A stretch of 64,000 nucleotides of DNA from Sinimarinibacterium sp. NLF-5-8 (GCF_010092425.1 NZ_CP048030.1:1747501-1811500), one strand, 5' to 3'. Positions 8,483 through 17,234 are shown, counted from the first letter of the stretch. Notes: generated by a model from the sequence alone, not told the origin. Made by a program: numbers and translations.

Positions 8483-8694
8483 GCGGCGATCCTGTCTCTT
8501 TAATCAATAGGGGACGAAAAAACACCTGATGGTGATGCTTTCATTATCCGAAGCGCAGCGCGCACAAGGCTTCACCCGTTCTGATGAGCGTATGGGGACG
8601 GCGCGCGCCCTACTCAGGACGGGTGAAGCCGCGATAACGCATTGGTCATAACGTCAGGCGTATCCATTTTTCAATTTTTTAGTGGGGCTCACTC
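8483..8694. promoter_or_regulatory. Divergent promoter region of the steroid cluster with 17-bp inverted repeat
   Basis: 212-bp gap between two divergent operons. It contains an inverted repeat: arm 1 GGCTTCACCCGTTCTGA (8568-8584) and arm 2 at 8614-8630, whose reverse complement differs by one base, separated by 29 nt. The arms are too far from either stop codon and lack a T-run, so this is not a terminator. An operator for a TetR-, LysR- or MarR-type regulator controlling both directions is the simplest reading. It does not match the KstR2 consensus (CAAG-n2-CTTG). No regulator gene of this kind is in the window. Confidence 0.6.
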
Positions 8695-10362
8695 ATGCAC
8701 GCTCAGGACTTGCCGATGACGGCAGCTGAACCCGGTATCGCCACCATCGAAGGGCCGTTGGATGGCAGCACATTCACCGATCAGGACTGGCACCGCAGCT
8801 GCGATGTGTTGGTCATTGGCCTGGGCGCAGCCGGTGGCGCCAGTGCCATCAGCGCCAAGGAAGCAGGCGCCGATGTGCTGGTGGCCGAACGCTTTGAAGG
8901 CGGCGGCGCCACCACCAAAAGCGGCGGCATCGTCTATCTGGGCGGCGGCACCCATATCCAGCAACAAGCGGGTGTCATCGACACCCCGCAAGAAATGTTC
9001 AACTACCTGCGCCAGGAGTCTGGCGATGCGGTCAGCGACGATGCCCTGATGGCGTTTTGCAACGGCAGCGTGGACATGCTGGCGTGGCTGGAATCCATCG
9101 GCGTGGGCTTTCAATCCAACCCCAATCCGCCCAAAACCAGCTACCCGCGCAACGGCACTTATTACTACTACTCCGGCAACGAAGGCGTGCCTGCATACGC
9201 CGAACACGCCAAACCCGCCGCGCGCGGGCACCGCGTCACCGCGCCGGGCATCAACTCTGGCCGTGAGCTGTACCGCGCGCTGGCCGCGCGCGTCGATGCC
9301 CTTGGCATTGCCGTGCTGCGCCAAACCGCCGCGCGCCGCTTGATTGTGGATGCCGCCGGTGCCGTCATCGGTGCCGAACTGCGCCAACTGCCGCCCGGCA
9401 GCGCTGCACAGCTGGCGCACCAAAAGCTGCAACGCAAAGCCGAAAAAATCCATGACGTGATGCCAGCCAAGGCTGACAAACTGCGCGCGCAAGCCGCCGC
9501 GATTGAAGCCACCCATGCCCAACTGCTGCGCGTGCGCGCGCGCCGGGGCGTGATCCTCAGCAGCGGCGGCTACATCTTCAACCGCACCATGGTGCGCGCC
9601 ACCGCCCCGCAATACCTGCCGGCGATGCGTCTGGGCGCGACCGGCTGCGACGGCAGCGGCATCCGCCTCGGCGCCAGCGTTGGCGGCCAGCCTTCGCACA
9701 TGCACCGCGTCTCGGCATGGCGCTTCATCAATCCGCCGACCAACTGGCCCAAAGGCATCGTCGTCGATCGTCAGGGTCAGCGTTTTTGCAACGAACAGGT
9801 TTACGGCGCGCGCCTGGGCGTGGACATGGTGGACAAAGCCGGGGGTCATGCCTGGCTGATCATCGACAAAACCCTGCGCAAGCTCGCCATCAAGGAAGCC
9901 CTGTTTGGCAAATACTGGTTCTTTCAAACCATCCCCGCGCTGTTTTTAATGCTGTTTGCCAAGCGCGCGAAAACCCCTGAAGCACTGGCCGCCAAAATCG
10001 GCATGCCGCCACAGGCCCTCAAAAACACCGTTGCCGATTACAACGCCAGCGCCGACGGCTCGCGCGAAGACGCCATGCGCAAGAGTGTGGACATGCGCCA
10101 CAAGCTCGAAGGCACGCTCTACGCAATGGATATTTCCGCCGACAAAAAAACCTTTCCCTGCCCGTCCATCACTCTCGGCGGCCTGGAAGTGGACGAATCC
10201 AGCAACGCAGTGATCGACGCCAACGGCCAACCCATCAAAGGGCTGTACGCCGCCGGTCGCACCGCACTGGGCGTGGCCTCCAATGGCTACGTCAGCGGCC
10301 TGTCTTTGGCCGACTGCCTGTGGTCGGGCCGCCGCGCCGGCACGCACGCCGCACAAAACTAA
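8695..10362 (+). CDS. FAD-binding protein, 3-ketosteroid dehydrogenase (KstD)-like
   Basis: 555 residues. An N-terminal Rossmann motif (CDVLVIGLGAAGGASAISAK), the GGGATTKSGGIVYLGGGT flavin segment and the C-terminal GLYAAGRTALGVASNGYVSG motif define the KstD/fumarate-reductase flavoprotein family. The last motif carries the Tyr and Gly positions used by ketosteroid dehydrogenases. It opens the plus-strand operon, opposite the ring-degradation operon, and probably oxidises or reduces a steroid-derived ketone or its CoA ester. A Lys/Ala/Arg-rich segment of about 60 residues near residue 240-280 inserts between the FAD and substrate domains. True delta-1 dehydrogenase activity is not proven by sequence. 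Confidence 0.8.
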   Translation: MHAQDLPMTAAEPGIATIEGPLDGSTFTDQDWHRSCDVLVIGLGAAGGASAISAKEAGADVLVAERFEGGGATTKSGGIVYLGGGTHIQQQAGVIDTPQEMFNYLRQESGDAVSDDALMAFCNGSVDMLAWLESIGVGFQSNPNPPKTSYPRNGTYYYYSGNEGVPAYAEHAKPAARGHRVTAPGINSGRELYRALAARVDALGIAVLRQTAARRLIVDAAGAVIGAELRQLPPGSAAQLAHQKLQRKAEKIHDVMPAKADKLRAQAAAIEATHAQLLRVRARRGVILSSGGYIFNRTMVRATAPQYLPAMRLGATGCDGSGIRLGASVGGQPSHMHRVSAWRFINPPTNWPKGIVVDRQGQRFCNEQVYGARLGVDMVDKAGGHAWLIIDKTLRKLAIKEALFGKYWFFQTIPALFLMLFAKRAKTPEALAAKIGMPPQALKNTVADYNASADGSREDAMRKSVDMRHKLEGTLYAMDISADKKTFPCPSITLGGLEVDESSNAVIDANGQPIKGLYAAGRTALGVASNGYVSGLSLADCLWSGRRAGTHAAQN

Positions 10363-10387
10363 TCACACCCCGCACGAGGAGAATCCC

Positions 10388-11155
10388 ATGGGTCGCGTAC
10401 AAGACAAGGTTGCCATCATCACCGGCGCTGCCAGCGGCGTTGGCAAAGAAGATGCCCTGCTGCTGGCGCGCGAGGGCGCGCGCGTGGTGCTCACCGACGT
10501 CAACGAAGACGCGGGCCGCGCGGTGGCACAACAGATTGGCGACGCCGCGCTGTTCATCCGCCACGACATTGCCAGCGAAGCCGACTGGCAAGCCGTCATC
10601 AGTCAGACCGAAGCGCACTTTGGCGGCGTTGACGTGCTGGTTAACAACGCCGCGATCCTGGTGCAGGCCACCATTGAAGACACTTCGCTGGAACTGTGGC
10701 AGCGCATCCAGAAAATCAATTCAGACGGCTACTTTCTGGGCTGCAAGTACGGCCTGGAGGCGATGAAGAAGCGCCCCGGCGGCTCTATCGTCAATATGTC
10801 GTCAATGGCCGGGATCGGCGGCGTCTCCAGCTTTTGCGCCTACAGCGCCTCCAAGGCCGCCGTGGCCGGGTTGACCCGCTCGGTGGCCGCGCATTGCCGC
10901 GCGCAGCTTTACCCGATTCGCTGCAATTCGATCCACCCTGACGGCATCGCCACCCCCATGGTTTTCAATCTGCACAAGGAACGCGGCGCCAGCTCGTCCT
11001 ATGTGCGCGAAAAAGACCCCAAGCAGTTGCAGGCGCGCTTTGCCCAGCCCGCTGACATTGCCAATCTGGTGCTATTTTTGGCGTCTGACGAATCGCGTTT
11101 CATCAATGGCGCTGAACTGCGCATCGACAATGGCTATCTGATGTGGGCTGACTGA
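10388..11155 (+). CDS. Short-chain dehydrogenase/reductase (SDR)
   Basis: 255 residues of the classical SDR family. The cofactor motif TGAASGVG lies near residue 13, NNAAIL near residue 87, catalytic Ser in NMSSMAG and Y-x3-K in AYSASKAAV. The GRVQDKVAIITG opening and the ATG at 10388 with GAGGAG upstream fix the start; longer in-frame readings overlap the KstD-like gene. NAD preference is suggested by the Asp after beta2 (VLTDVNED). In the locus it is a candidate for the hydroxyacyl-CoA dehydrogenase (IpdF-type) or a 3/17-hydroxysteroid dehydrogenase; sequence alone does not decide. Confidence 0.85.
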   Translation: MGRVQDKVAIITGAASGVGKEDALLLAREGARVVLTDVNEDAGRAVAQQIGDAALFIRHDIASEADWQAVISQTEAHFGGVDVLVNNAAILVQATIEDTSLELWQRIQKINSDGYFLGCKYGLEAMKKRPGGSIVNMSSMAGIGGVSSFCAYSASKAAVAGLTRSVAAHCRAQLYPIRCNSIHPDGIATPMVFNLHKERGASSSYVREKDPKQLQARFAQPADIANLVLFLASDESRFINGAELRIDNGYLMWAD

Positions 11156-11232
11156 TCCCCCATCATCCCCTTCCCCTGGCGCGTGCAGGCTCTCCGTGGC
11201 CTGCCCTCGCTGTTTTTGCTTTTTTCAGAACC

Positions 11233-12780
11233 ATGACGCACACCGTACCTGCCGCTTTTGCCGAATCCGTTGCCGCCCATCCCAATCGCACTGCGGTGAT
11301 TGGCGAAGACGGCGTGGCCCTGAGCTATGCCGAGCTGGATCGTCTGCGTCTGCGCGCCGCGCGCGCGCTGATTGCGCTGGGGATTCAAAAAGGTGATCGC
11401 ATCGCCATCTGGGCGCCCAACGATGTGGAATGGATCATCGCCGGGCTGGCAATTCACACCGTGGGCGCGGTGCTGGTACCGGTCAACACCCGCATGAAAG
11501 GCGCGGAAGCGGCTTATCTGCTGGAAAAAAGCAAGGCCAAACTGCTGTTCAGCATCGGCGAGTTTCTGGGGCATTACATGCCTGCACTGCTCGAAGGCCA
11601 TCGCCCGGCCACGCTGCAACACATCGTCGTCATCGGGCAAGCGCGCGCCGAAGATCTGAGCTGGGCGGCTTTCCTCCAAAAATGCGAAACCTGTGACAAC
11701 GACGATGCGCTGGCGATGGCCGCCGCCGTGCAGCCTGATGACGTCATGGACATCCTGTTCACCTCCGGCACCACCGGCCATCCCAAAGGCGTGGTGACCC
11801 TGCACGAACAAAACCTGCGCACCATCCGCGCATGGTCCAAAGCCGTGGGGCTGACCGGCGATGACCGCTATCTGATCGTCAACCCGTTCTTTCACTCGTT
11901 CGGCTACAAGGTCGGCTGGGTCGGTGCGCTGATTGCCGGTTGCACCGTTTTGCCTCATGCGGTGTTTGACGCCAAAGCCATCCTCAAGCGCATCGAGCAC
12001 GATCGGGTTTCGGTGATCCCCGGCCCGCCGACACTGTTCATCTCGATTCTCAACGATCCCAATCTGGCCAGCACCAACCTGTCGTCACTGCGCGCCACCA
12101 TCACCGGCGCCGCAGCGATTGCCCCCAGCCTGATCGAACGCATCCGTAACGAACTCGGCTTCAAGGTCGTGCTCACCGGCTACGGCATGACCGAAACCTG
12201 CGGCGTCATCTCGCTGTGCGACGCCAGCGACAGCGCCGAAACCATCGCCCTGACCTCCGGCAAGGCCATCGCCGGCATCGAAATGCGCTGCGTCGATGAG
12301 CGCAATCAGCCGGTCGCCGTGGGCGAGTCGGGCGAAATCGTCGTGCGCGGCTACAACGTCATGCAAGGCTATCTCGACAACCCCGAAGCCACCGCTCACG
12401 CCATCGACGCCGAAGGCTGGCTGCATACCGGCGACGTCGGCAATCTCGACGCGCGCGGCTATGTGCGCATCACCGATCGCCTCAAAGACATGTACATCAG
12501 CGGTGGTTTTAATGTGTACCCCGCCGAAATCGAACGCACGATGGCGGCTCACCCGGCCATTGCCCAGGTGGCGATTATTGGCATCCCCGACGAGCGTATG
12601 GGCGAAGTCGGCAAGGCCTGTGTGGTGCTGCGCGACGGTCACAGCCTGAATGAAACCGAGCTGACCGCCTGGTGTCGCGACAACATGGCCAACTACAAAG
12701 TGCCGCGCCGCTTTGCCTTCATGCCAGCACTGCCGCTCAACCCTTCCGGCAAGGTGATGAAGTTCAAGCTCCGCGACTAG
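11233..12780 (+). CDS. Acyl-CoA synthetase (FadD3-like), AMP-binding
   Basis: 515 residues, adenylate-forming ligase. The P-loop TSGTTGHPKG is at about residue 175, the A5 motif YGMTETCG at about 315, A8 (GWLHTGDVGNLDARGYVRITDR) near 395 and the catalytic C-terminal lysine in NPSGKVMKFKLR. It would activate a steroid-derived propionate (HIP) or another carboxylic acid to the CoA thioester that feeds the divergent operon. FadD3 is the HIP-CoA ligase in Actinobacteria, and this gene sits where it is expected. 77 nt separate it from the SDR; the ATG at 11233 follows a pyrimidine-rich stretch with no clear Shine-Dalgarno sequence. Confidence 0.85.
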   Translation: MTHTVPAAFAESVAAHPNRTAVIGEDGVALSYAELDRLRLRAARALIALGIQKGDRIAIWAPNDVEWIIAGLAIHTVGAVLVPVNTRMKGAEAAYLLEKSKAKLLFSIGEFLGHYMPALLEGHRPATLQHIVVIGQARAEDLSWAAFLQKCETCDNDDALAMAAAVQPDDVMDILFTSGTTGHPKGVVTLHEQNLRTIRAWSKAVGLTGDDRYLIVNPFFHSFGYKVGWVGALIAGCTVLPHAVFDAKAILKRIEHDRVSVIPGPPTLFISILNDPNLASTNLSSLRATITGAAAIAPSLIERIRNELGFKVVLTGYGMTETCGVISLCDASDSAETIALTSGKAIAGIEMRCVDERNQPVAVGESGEIVVRGYNVMQGYLDNPEATAHAIDAEGWLHTGDVGNLDARGYVRITDRLKDMYISGGFNVYPAEIERTMAAHPAIAQVAIIGIPDERMGEVGKACVVLRDGHSLNETELTAWCRDNMANYKVPRRFAFMPALPLNPSGKVMKFKLRD

Positions 12781-12828
12781 GTGCGGAGTGCTGGCAGGTT
12801 CGCCAAAGTCCCCGCACAAACGCGGCGC

Positions 12829-12871
12829 GTCAGGTTCATGAATCCCGAAAGGGTATAATTTTGAACCTGAC
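12829..12871. promoter_or_regulatory. Promoter with flanking perfect 10-bp inverted repeat
   Basis: A consensus -10 hexamer TATAAT (12854-12859) lies 30 nt before the ATG at 12889. It is framed by a perfect inverted repeat, GTCAGGTTCA (12829-12838) and TGAACCTGAC (12862-12871), with a 23-nt spacer; the right arm covers the predicted start point. The -35 region is poor, as expected for a promoter that is repressed or activator-dependent. The arrangement looks like an operator straddling the promoter of the kinase-like gene. No T-run follows, so it is unlikely to be the fadD terminator. Confidence 0.55.
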
Positions 12872-12888
12872 TCAATTTGTGAGACATC

Positions 12889-13878
12889 ATGGACGAGCGC
12901 CCCTGCCAGTCGGGCGTTGCACTCAATCGTGAAACGCTTGCACAGATCACCGCCGAGGCACCGGCTGCCCAGGTGGCGTGGTCGATCAACACTCCCAGAG
13001 GCAAAATCTGGATCAAACGCACCGCCGGTCGCAGCGCCTGGATCAGCCACCTGCGCGCATGGCTGTTCATCCCGTTTGGCTGGCTGATGAGCCGTGGCCT
13101 ATGTCGTGCTCCGGCGGTGGATACCGGCGACGACGGCATCGAAGCCGCGCGCCTGCGCATCTATCGCAGCAAGGGGCTGGCCGTACCTTGCGTGATCGCC
13201 AGCACGCCCAACGCCATCGCCCTGGAAGATGTTGGCGTTGCCCTGCGCAGTCACCTGAACGAAACCCCCGATGAGGATGCGCGCTGGGCGCTGATCTCCC
13301 AGGCCATGGATGAACTGATCGGTTTCCACGCGCGCGGGGAGTGGCACGGCGGCGCACAGCTCAAGAACATGACCATCGACGCCGACGGCCAGCTCCACCG
13401 CATCGACTTTGAAGAACCCTTTGGCGGGCGCATGGCCACGGCATTTTTGCAGGTGTATGACCTGGTGCTGTTTTTGACCAGTGCCGAGCGTTATCTGGAT
13501 GCTGATCACCTCACCCGCCTGGCGCAGCGCTGGCTCGACTCGCGCGCCAAACCGCAAATCGAAGTGGCGTACCTGCGAGCGATGAATGTGATGCAAACCT
13601 TGCGCATGTTCCCGGTTCTGCGCATTGCCGCGCGCGAATATCGGCGACTCTCAAGCGCCACCACCGCAATGGACCGGGCCTGGCAACACATGAGCAGACT
13701 CGGGCAAATCACCCTGCACCGCCCGCGCATCGCCCTGCGCTGGAGAGCGGTGGCGCTGAGCCTGTGTCTGGTTCTGGTCTCGGATGAGTTGTTCGACTTT
13801 GTCACCGACTACGACGAACCACACGAGATCCAGCAGATCCACCCAACCGACCCCGCCGAGATCGACTTAACTGCCTAG
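12889..13878 (+). CDS. Protein-kinase-like (Kdo/WaaP–BUD32-type) membrane-associated protein of unknown role
   Basis: 329 residues. Kinase-like elements: IWIKR (possible ATP Lys43), GIEAARLRIYRSKG, a catalytic-loop equivalent GEWHGGAQLKNMTID (His153…Asn160) and RIDFEE (Asp173) as the metal-binding DFG-like site. In lipopolysaccharide kinases the loop reads H-x-D-x4-N; here the Asp position is Gly (HGGAQLKN), so phosphotransfer may use another residue or be lost. A hydrophobic segment near the C-terminus (WRAVALSLCLVLVSDELFDF) could anchor it to the membrane. It has its own promoter and lies between steroid genes on the same strand. No function can be assigned. Confidence 0.7.
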   Translation: MDERPCQSGVALNRETLAQITAEAPAAQVAWSINTPRGKIWIKRTAGRSAWISHLRAWLFIPFGWLMSRGLCRAPAVDTGDDGIEAARLRIYRSKGLAVPCVIASTPNAIALEDVGVALRSHLNETPDEDARWALISQAMDELIGFHARGEWHGGAQLKNMTIDADGQLHRIDFEEPFGGRMATAFLQVYDLVLFLTSAERYLDADHLTRLAQRWLDSRAKPQIEVAYLRAMNVMQTLRMFPVLRIAAREYRRLSSATTAMDRAWQHMSRLGQITLHRPRIALRWRAVALSLCLVLVSDELFDFVTDYDEPHEIQQIHPTDPAEIDLTA

Positions 13879-13971
13879 TTCGCTTCTGCTGTAATCGGAT
13901 GATTCCGCGCGTGCGGCAAACAGGCAGGCTAGTTTGACCCCTTAACCCCATCAAAACAGGAGAACCGCAGG

Positions 13972-14835
13972 ATGAATCCATCACTGCACGGCAAGGTTGC
14001 ACTGGTCACCGGCGCCTCGCGCGGGGCCGGCAAAGGCATTGCCACGGCGCTGGGCGCGCACGGTGCCACGGTTTACGTCACTGGCCGCACCTTGAATGAA
14101 GGCGACGCACCACTGCCCGGCACCATCGGCGCCACCGCAGCCGCCGTCACCGCTGCGGGCGGCACCGGCATTGCCGTGGCCTGCGATCACCGCAACGATG
14201 CCGAGGTCGCCGCGCTGTTTGAACGCATCGACCGCGAACAAGGCCATCTCGACATCCTCGTCAACAACGCCACGTTTTTGCATGACGAGCTGATCCATTC
14301 CGGCGGCTTCTGGGAAAAATCACCCGATCTGGTCAACATCCTCGATGTGGGGCTGCGCAGTGCCTACGTTGCCAGCTGGCACGCCGCACAGCGCATGGTC
14401 AAGCGCAACAACGGCCTGATCGTGTTCACCTCCAGCTTTGGCGCCAACTGCTACATGCACGGCGCCGCCTATGGCGCGCAAAAAGCCGGCGTGGACAAGT
14501 TTGCACGCGATATGGGCGTGGACTTCAGGCCGTACAACGTCGCCGCCGTATCGATCTGGATGGGCATGCTGCAAACCGACCGCACCCGCCGCGTGATGGA
14601 CAGCGAGCCGGAAAAATACGCCGGATTCTGGGACATGGCCGAAACCCCAGAGTTTACCGGGCACATCATCGCCGCGATTTATAACGACCCGCAGCGCGCC
14701 GACAAAAACGGCCAGGTGCTGATTGGCGCCGAAGCTGCGCAAGGCTACGGCCTCACCGATGCCGGTCGCAGCATGCCCTCGCACCGCCCCATGCTCGGCG
14801 GCCCGCCGGAGCCGAGTCCGGCCATCGTCGTTTGA
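13972..14835 (+). CDS. Short-chain dehydrogenase/reductase, DHRS1-like
   Basis: 287 residues. The cofactor loop TGASRGAGKG at about residue 14, NNATF near 98 and YGAQKAG (Tyr-x3-Lys) near 165 are in place, and FTSSFGAN supplies the catalytic Ser. A C-terminal extension of about 30 residues (GYGLTDAGRSMPSHRPM…) matches the DHRS1-type subgroup often annotated near steroid and lipid genes. The ATG at 13972 is preceded by AGGAG. It is the last gene of the plus-strand catabolic segment; the next gene, rmuC, is unrelated. The substrate is unknown; a hydroxysteroid or hydroxyacyl-CoA is plausible. Confidence 0.82.
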   Translation: MNPSLHGKVALVTGASRGAGKGIATALGAHGATVYVTGRTLNEGDAPLPGTIGATAAAVTAAGGTGIAVACDHRNDAEVAALFERIDREQGHLDILVNNATFLHDELIHSGGFWEKSPDLVNILDVGLRSAYVASWHAAQRMVKRNNGLIVFTSSFGANCYMHGAAYGAQKAGVDKFARDMGVDFRPYNVAAVSIWMGMLQTDRTRRVMDSEPEKYAGFWDMAETPEFTGHIIAAIYNDPQRADKNGQVLIGAEAAQGYGLTDAGRSMPSHRPMLGGPPEPSPAIVV

Positions 14836-14847
14836 TAAAATCGACCT

Positions 14848-16278
14848 ATGATGCCGCTCGAAAACCCCCTCCTTATCGCCGCCGTCATCGGCGGCTTTTT
14901 TGTGCTCACGCTGATCGCTGCGGCGATCGCCGCGCGCTGGTTTGGCCCACGCCCGCCATCGCTGACGGACGCATTCACCGCACTGCGCGAAACCCTGCAA
15001 GAGCAGCAGCAGCGCCATGACCGCCTGCTGCGCGAAGAACTCGCGCAAGCGCGCACCGAAGCCCAGGCGCTGGCCGCATTGCAAAGGCAAGAGCTGGCCG
15101 CGCACATGGCGCCATTCCAACCACAATTTGCCGCCCAGCAGGAAAGCCTGCGCCGCGTGCTCGGGGAACGCCTCGAAGCACTCGCCAACGAACTGCGCGC
15201 GCAAAACCAGCACCTTGCCCAGCACCAGCAACAAGCCAATGAACACGCGCGCCAGAATCGTGAAGAACTCGCGCGCGCGCTGGCGCAATTTGGCGCGCAA
15301 CAACTGCAACAAGCCACCGCCCTGCGCAGCACGCTGGACGAGGCGCTCAAAACCCTGCGCCAGGAAAACAGCGACAAGCTCGAACAAATGCGGCAGACCG
15401 TGGACGAAAAGCTCCATGCCACCCTGGAACAGCGCCTCGGCGATTCCTTCAAGCACGTCAGCGAGCGTCTGGAGCAAGTCCACAAAGGATTGGGCGAGAT
15501 GCAAACGCTGGCCAGCGGCGTCGGCGATTTAAAGCGCGTGCTCACCAACGTCAAATCACGCGGCATTTTTGGCGAAACCCAACTCGCCGCCCTGCTCGAA
15601 CAAATGCTGACGCCGGAGCAATACGCCACCAACATCATCACCAAACCCGACAGCAACGATCGCGTTGAATTTGCCCTGCGCCTGCCCGGACGTGAAAACA
15701 ACGGCGACCCCGTATGGCTGCCGATCGACGCCAAATTCCCGCGCGAAGATTACGAGCGCCTGCTCGACGCCCAGGAGCAGGCCGACACGCAAGCCGCCAA
15801 CGCCGCTGCCGCCGCACTGGAACGGCGCATCCGCGACGACGCCAAAACCATCGCCAGCAAATATCTGGCACCGCCGCACACCACCGACTTTGCGATTTTG
15901 TTTGTGCCCGTTGAAGGGCTGTATGCCGAAGTGCTGCGCCGCCCCGGCCTGCTGGAGGACGTACAGCGCCAGCACCGCGTCACCATCACCGGCCCGACCA
16001 ACCTGCTGGCCTTTTTGAACAGCCTGCAAATGGGCTTTCGCACGCTGGCGCTGGAGCAACGCTCCAGCGAAGTCTGGCAAGTGCTCGGTGCCGTCAAAAC
16101 CGAATTCGGCAAATTTGGCGATGTGCTCGACAAAGTGCGCAAAAAACTGGACGAAGCCAGCAATCAGATCGACGCCACCGGCGTGCGCACGCGCGCCATC
16201 AACCGCAAGCTGCGCGATGTTCAGGCGCTGCCCGCCAGCGATGCCGAGCAGCTCATCAACAGTGACGACGATGACTGA
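14848..16278 (+). CDS. rmuC: DNA recombination protein RmuC
   Basis: 476 residues. An N-terminal membrane helix (LLIAAVIGGFFVLTLIAAAI) is followed by a long Gln/Glu/Ala-rich coiled coil (about residues 45-215) and the conserved RmuC nuclease-like domain (LKRVLTNVKSRGIFGETQLAALLEQML… LPIDAKFPREDYERL… FAILFVPVEGLYAEVL). RmuC limits inversions and copy-number change at inverted repeats, probably as a nuclease on structured DNA. It starts 12 nt after the SDR stop with two adjacent ATGs and no strong Shine-Dalgarno sequence, so it may be translated by read-on from the preceding gene. Confidence 0.92.
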   Translation: MMPLENPLLIAAVIGGFFVLTLIAAAIAARWFGPRPPSLTDAFTALRETLQEQQQRHDRLLREELAQARTEAQALAALQRQELAAHMAPFQPQFAAQQESLRRVLGERLEALANELRAQNQHLAQHQQQANEHARQNREELARALAQFGAQQLQQATALRSTLDEALKTLRQENSDKLEQMRQTVDEKLHATLEQRLGDSFKHVSERLEQVHKGLGEMQTLASGVGDLKRVLTNVKSRGIFGETQLAALLEQMLTPEQYATNIITKPDSNDRVEFALRLPGRENNGDPVWLPIDAKFPREDYERLLDAQEQADTQAANAAAAALERRIRDDAKTIASKYLAPPHTTDFAILFVPVEGLYAEVLRRPGLLEDVQRQHRVTITGPTNLLAFLNSLQMGFRTLALEQRSSEVWQVLGAVKTEFGKFGDVLDKVRKKLDEASNQIDATGVRTRAINRKLRDVQALPASDAEQLINSDDDD

Positions 16279-16295
16279 CGGCGCACAAAACCCGA

Positions 16296-16955
16296 TCAAA
16301 AAGCCTGGCGTGACCCGCCAAATGGCACCCTGAACCCGGCGCGCACTGTCACCGTTTCAAACTCGCCCGGCCCATGCTTGGCATCCAGGCTCATCCAGCG
16401 AAACTCGGTGAACACGCCGAAAGTATCCGGCACCCAGTGGTAGCCCAGCGTCAGCTCAGGCCCCTGCGCATCTTCCACATTCACATACCCCACCGAAGCA
16501 CGCAGCCCGAACGTCCCGGCAATATCCTGCTCAAGCTGCACATGCACCCCAAAGCCATCCTGATGGTCACGGCTGCCAGCGGCACGATCCTTGAATTGCA
16601 GCGACACATATTCCGCCTTGAGCTGGGCAAAGCCCACTGCGCCAAACGCCGGAAAGCCCCAGCCCAACCCCGCGCGGTAATCGCCAAAATCGAGCTGATC
16701 GCGCACGCCAGCCGCCTTGCGCTCCACCGCAGCGTAAGACCCCTGCAGATCGCCAAAAAAACCCACCCGCTTGCCCCCGACAATGCGCAAGCCGCCACCC
16801 CAGCCATCCTGATCACGGGCGCCGGCCTGCCCATCGACCTGCGTCCACGCCCCATAAAAATCCACCCGCTGGAACGTATCGCCCGCCTGCGCAGGCATGG
16901 CTGCCGCCGCCAGCACCGCCGACACCCCCCACACCACTGGCCTGACTGTTTTCAT
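16296..16955 (-). CDS. Outer-membrane beta-barrel protein (paralogue of the 40560 gene)
   Basis: 219 residues with a signal peptide (KTVRPVVWGVSAVLAAAAMPAQA, cleavage after AQA). The mature part alternates hydrophobic and polar residues in strands rich in Gly, Tyr and Phe (FGDYRAGLGWGFPAF, GFGVHVQLEQDIAGTFGLRAS) and ends near a barrel-type terminus. The ATG at 16955 is preferred to one seven codons upstream because it starts the signal peptide and follows AGGAG. The VGYVNVEDAQGPELTLGYHW segment aligns with LGYVDIGDSRGLEWMVELDY of the protein at 40560-41252, so the two are likely paralogues. The function is unknown. Confidence 0.75.
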   Translation of the reverse strand: MKTVRPVVWGVSAVLAAAAMPAQAGDTFQRVDFYGAWTQVDGQAGARDQDGWGGGLRIVGGKRVGFFGDLQGSYAAVERKAAGVRDQLDFGDYRAGLGWGFPAFGAVGFAQLKAEYVSLQFKDRAAGSRDHQDGFGVHVQLEQDIAGTFGLRASVGYVNVEDAQGPELTLGYHWVPDTFGVFTEFRWMSLDAKHGPGEFETVTVRAGFRVPFGGSRQAF

Positions 16956-17068
16956 CCTCGACTCTCCTGTACACATCGTCTATCAAAACCGCATCACCGC
17001 ATTGTGCACAAACCGCGCCCATCACCAACACCATTTGACCGCGCGCGTGACAACATTCACACCAACAA

Positions 17069-17097
17069 TTGAATCCTGCGCCCAACTTGCCTAAAAT
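17069..17097 (+). promoter_or_regulatory. Promoter of tRNA-Met
   Basis: TTGAAT (17069-17074), a 17-nt spacer and TAAAAT (17092-17097) form a good sigma-70 promoter about 23 nt before the tRNA. A GC-rich discriminator (CCGCGCCCC) follows the -10, typical of stringently controlled stable-RNA promoters. Confidence 0.7.
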
Positions 17098-17120
17098 CCG
17101 CGCCCCCTGACCGCTTTCAA

Positions 17121-17197
<77 letters not shown>

Positions 17198-17234
17198 AAA
17201 CAAGGCATCACACGATGCCAAGCAGAACTTAAAG

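Noticed and set aside
8483-8694. KstR2-type operator in the steroid promoter
   Set aside because: No CAAG-n2-CTTG core is present; the visible inverted repeat is a different sequence.
8689-9927. 412-codon minus-strand frame opposite the KstD-like gene
   Set aside because: Antisense shadow of a gene with intact flavoprotein motifs.
12781-12888. Intrinsic terminator for the fadD-like gene
   Set aside because: The only strong inverted repeat brackets a -10 element and is not followed by a T-run.
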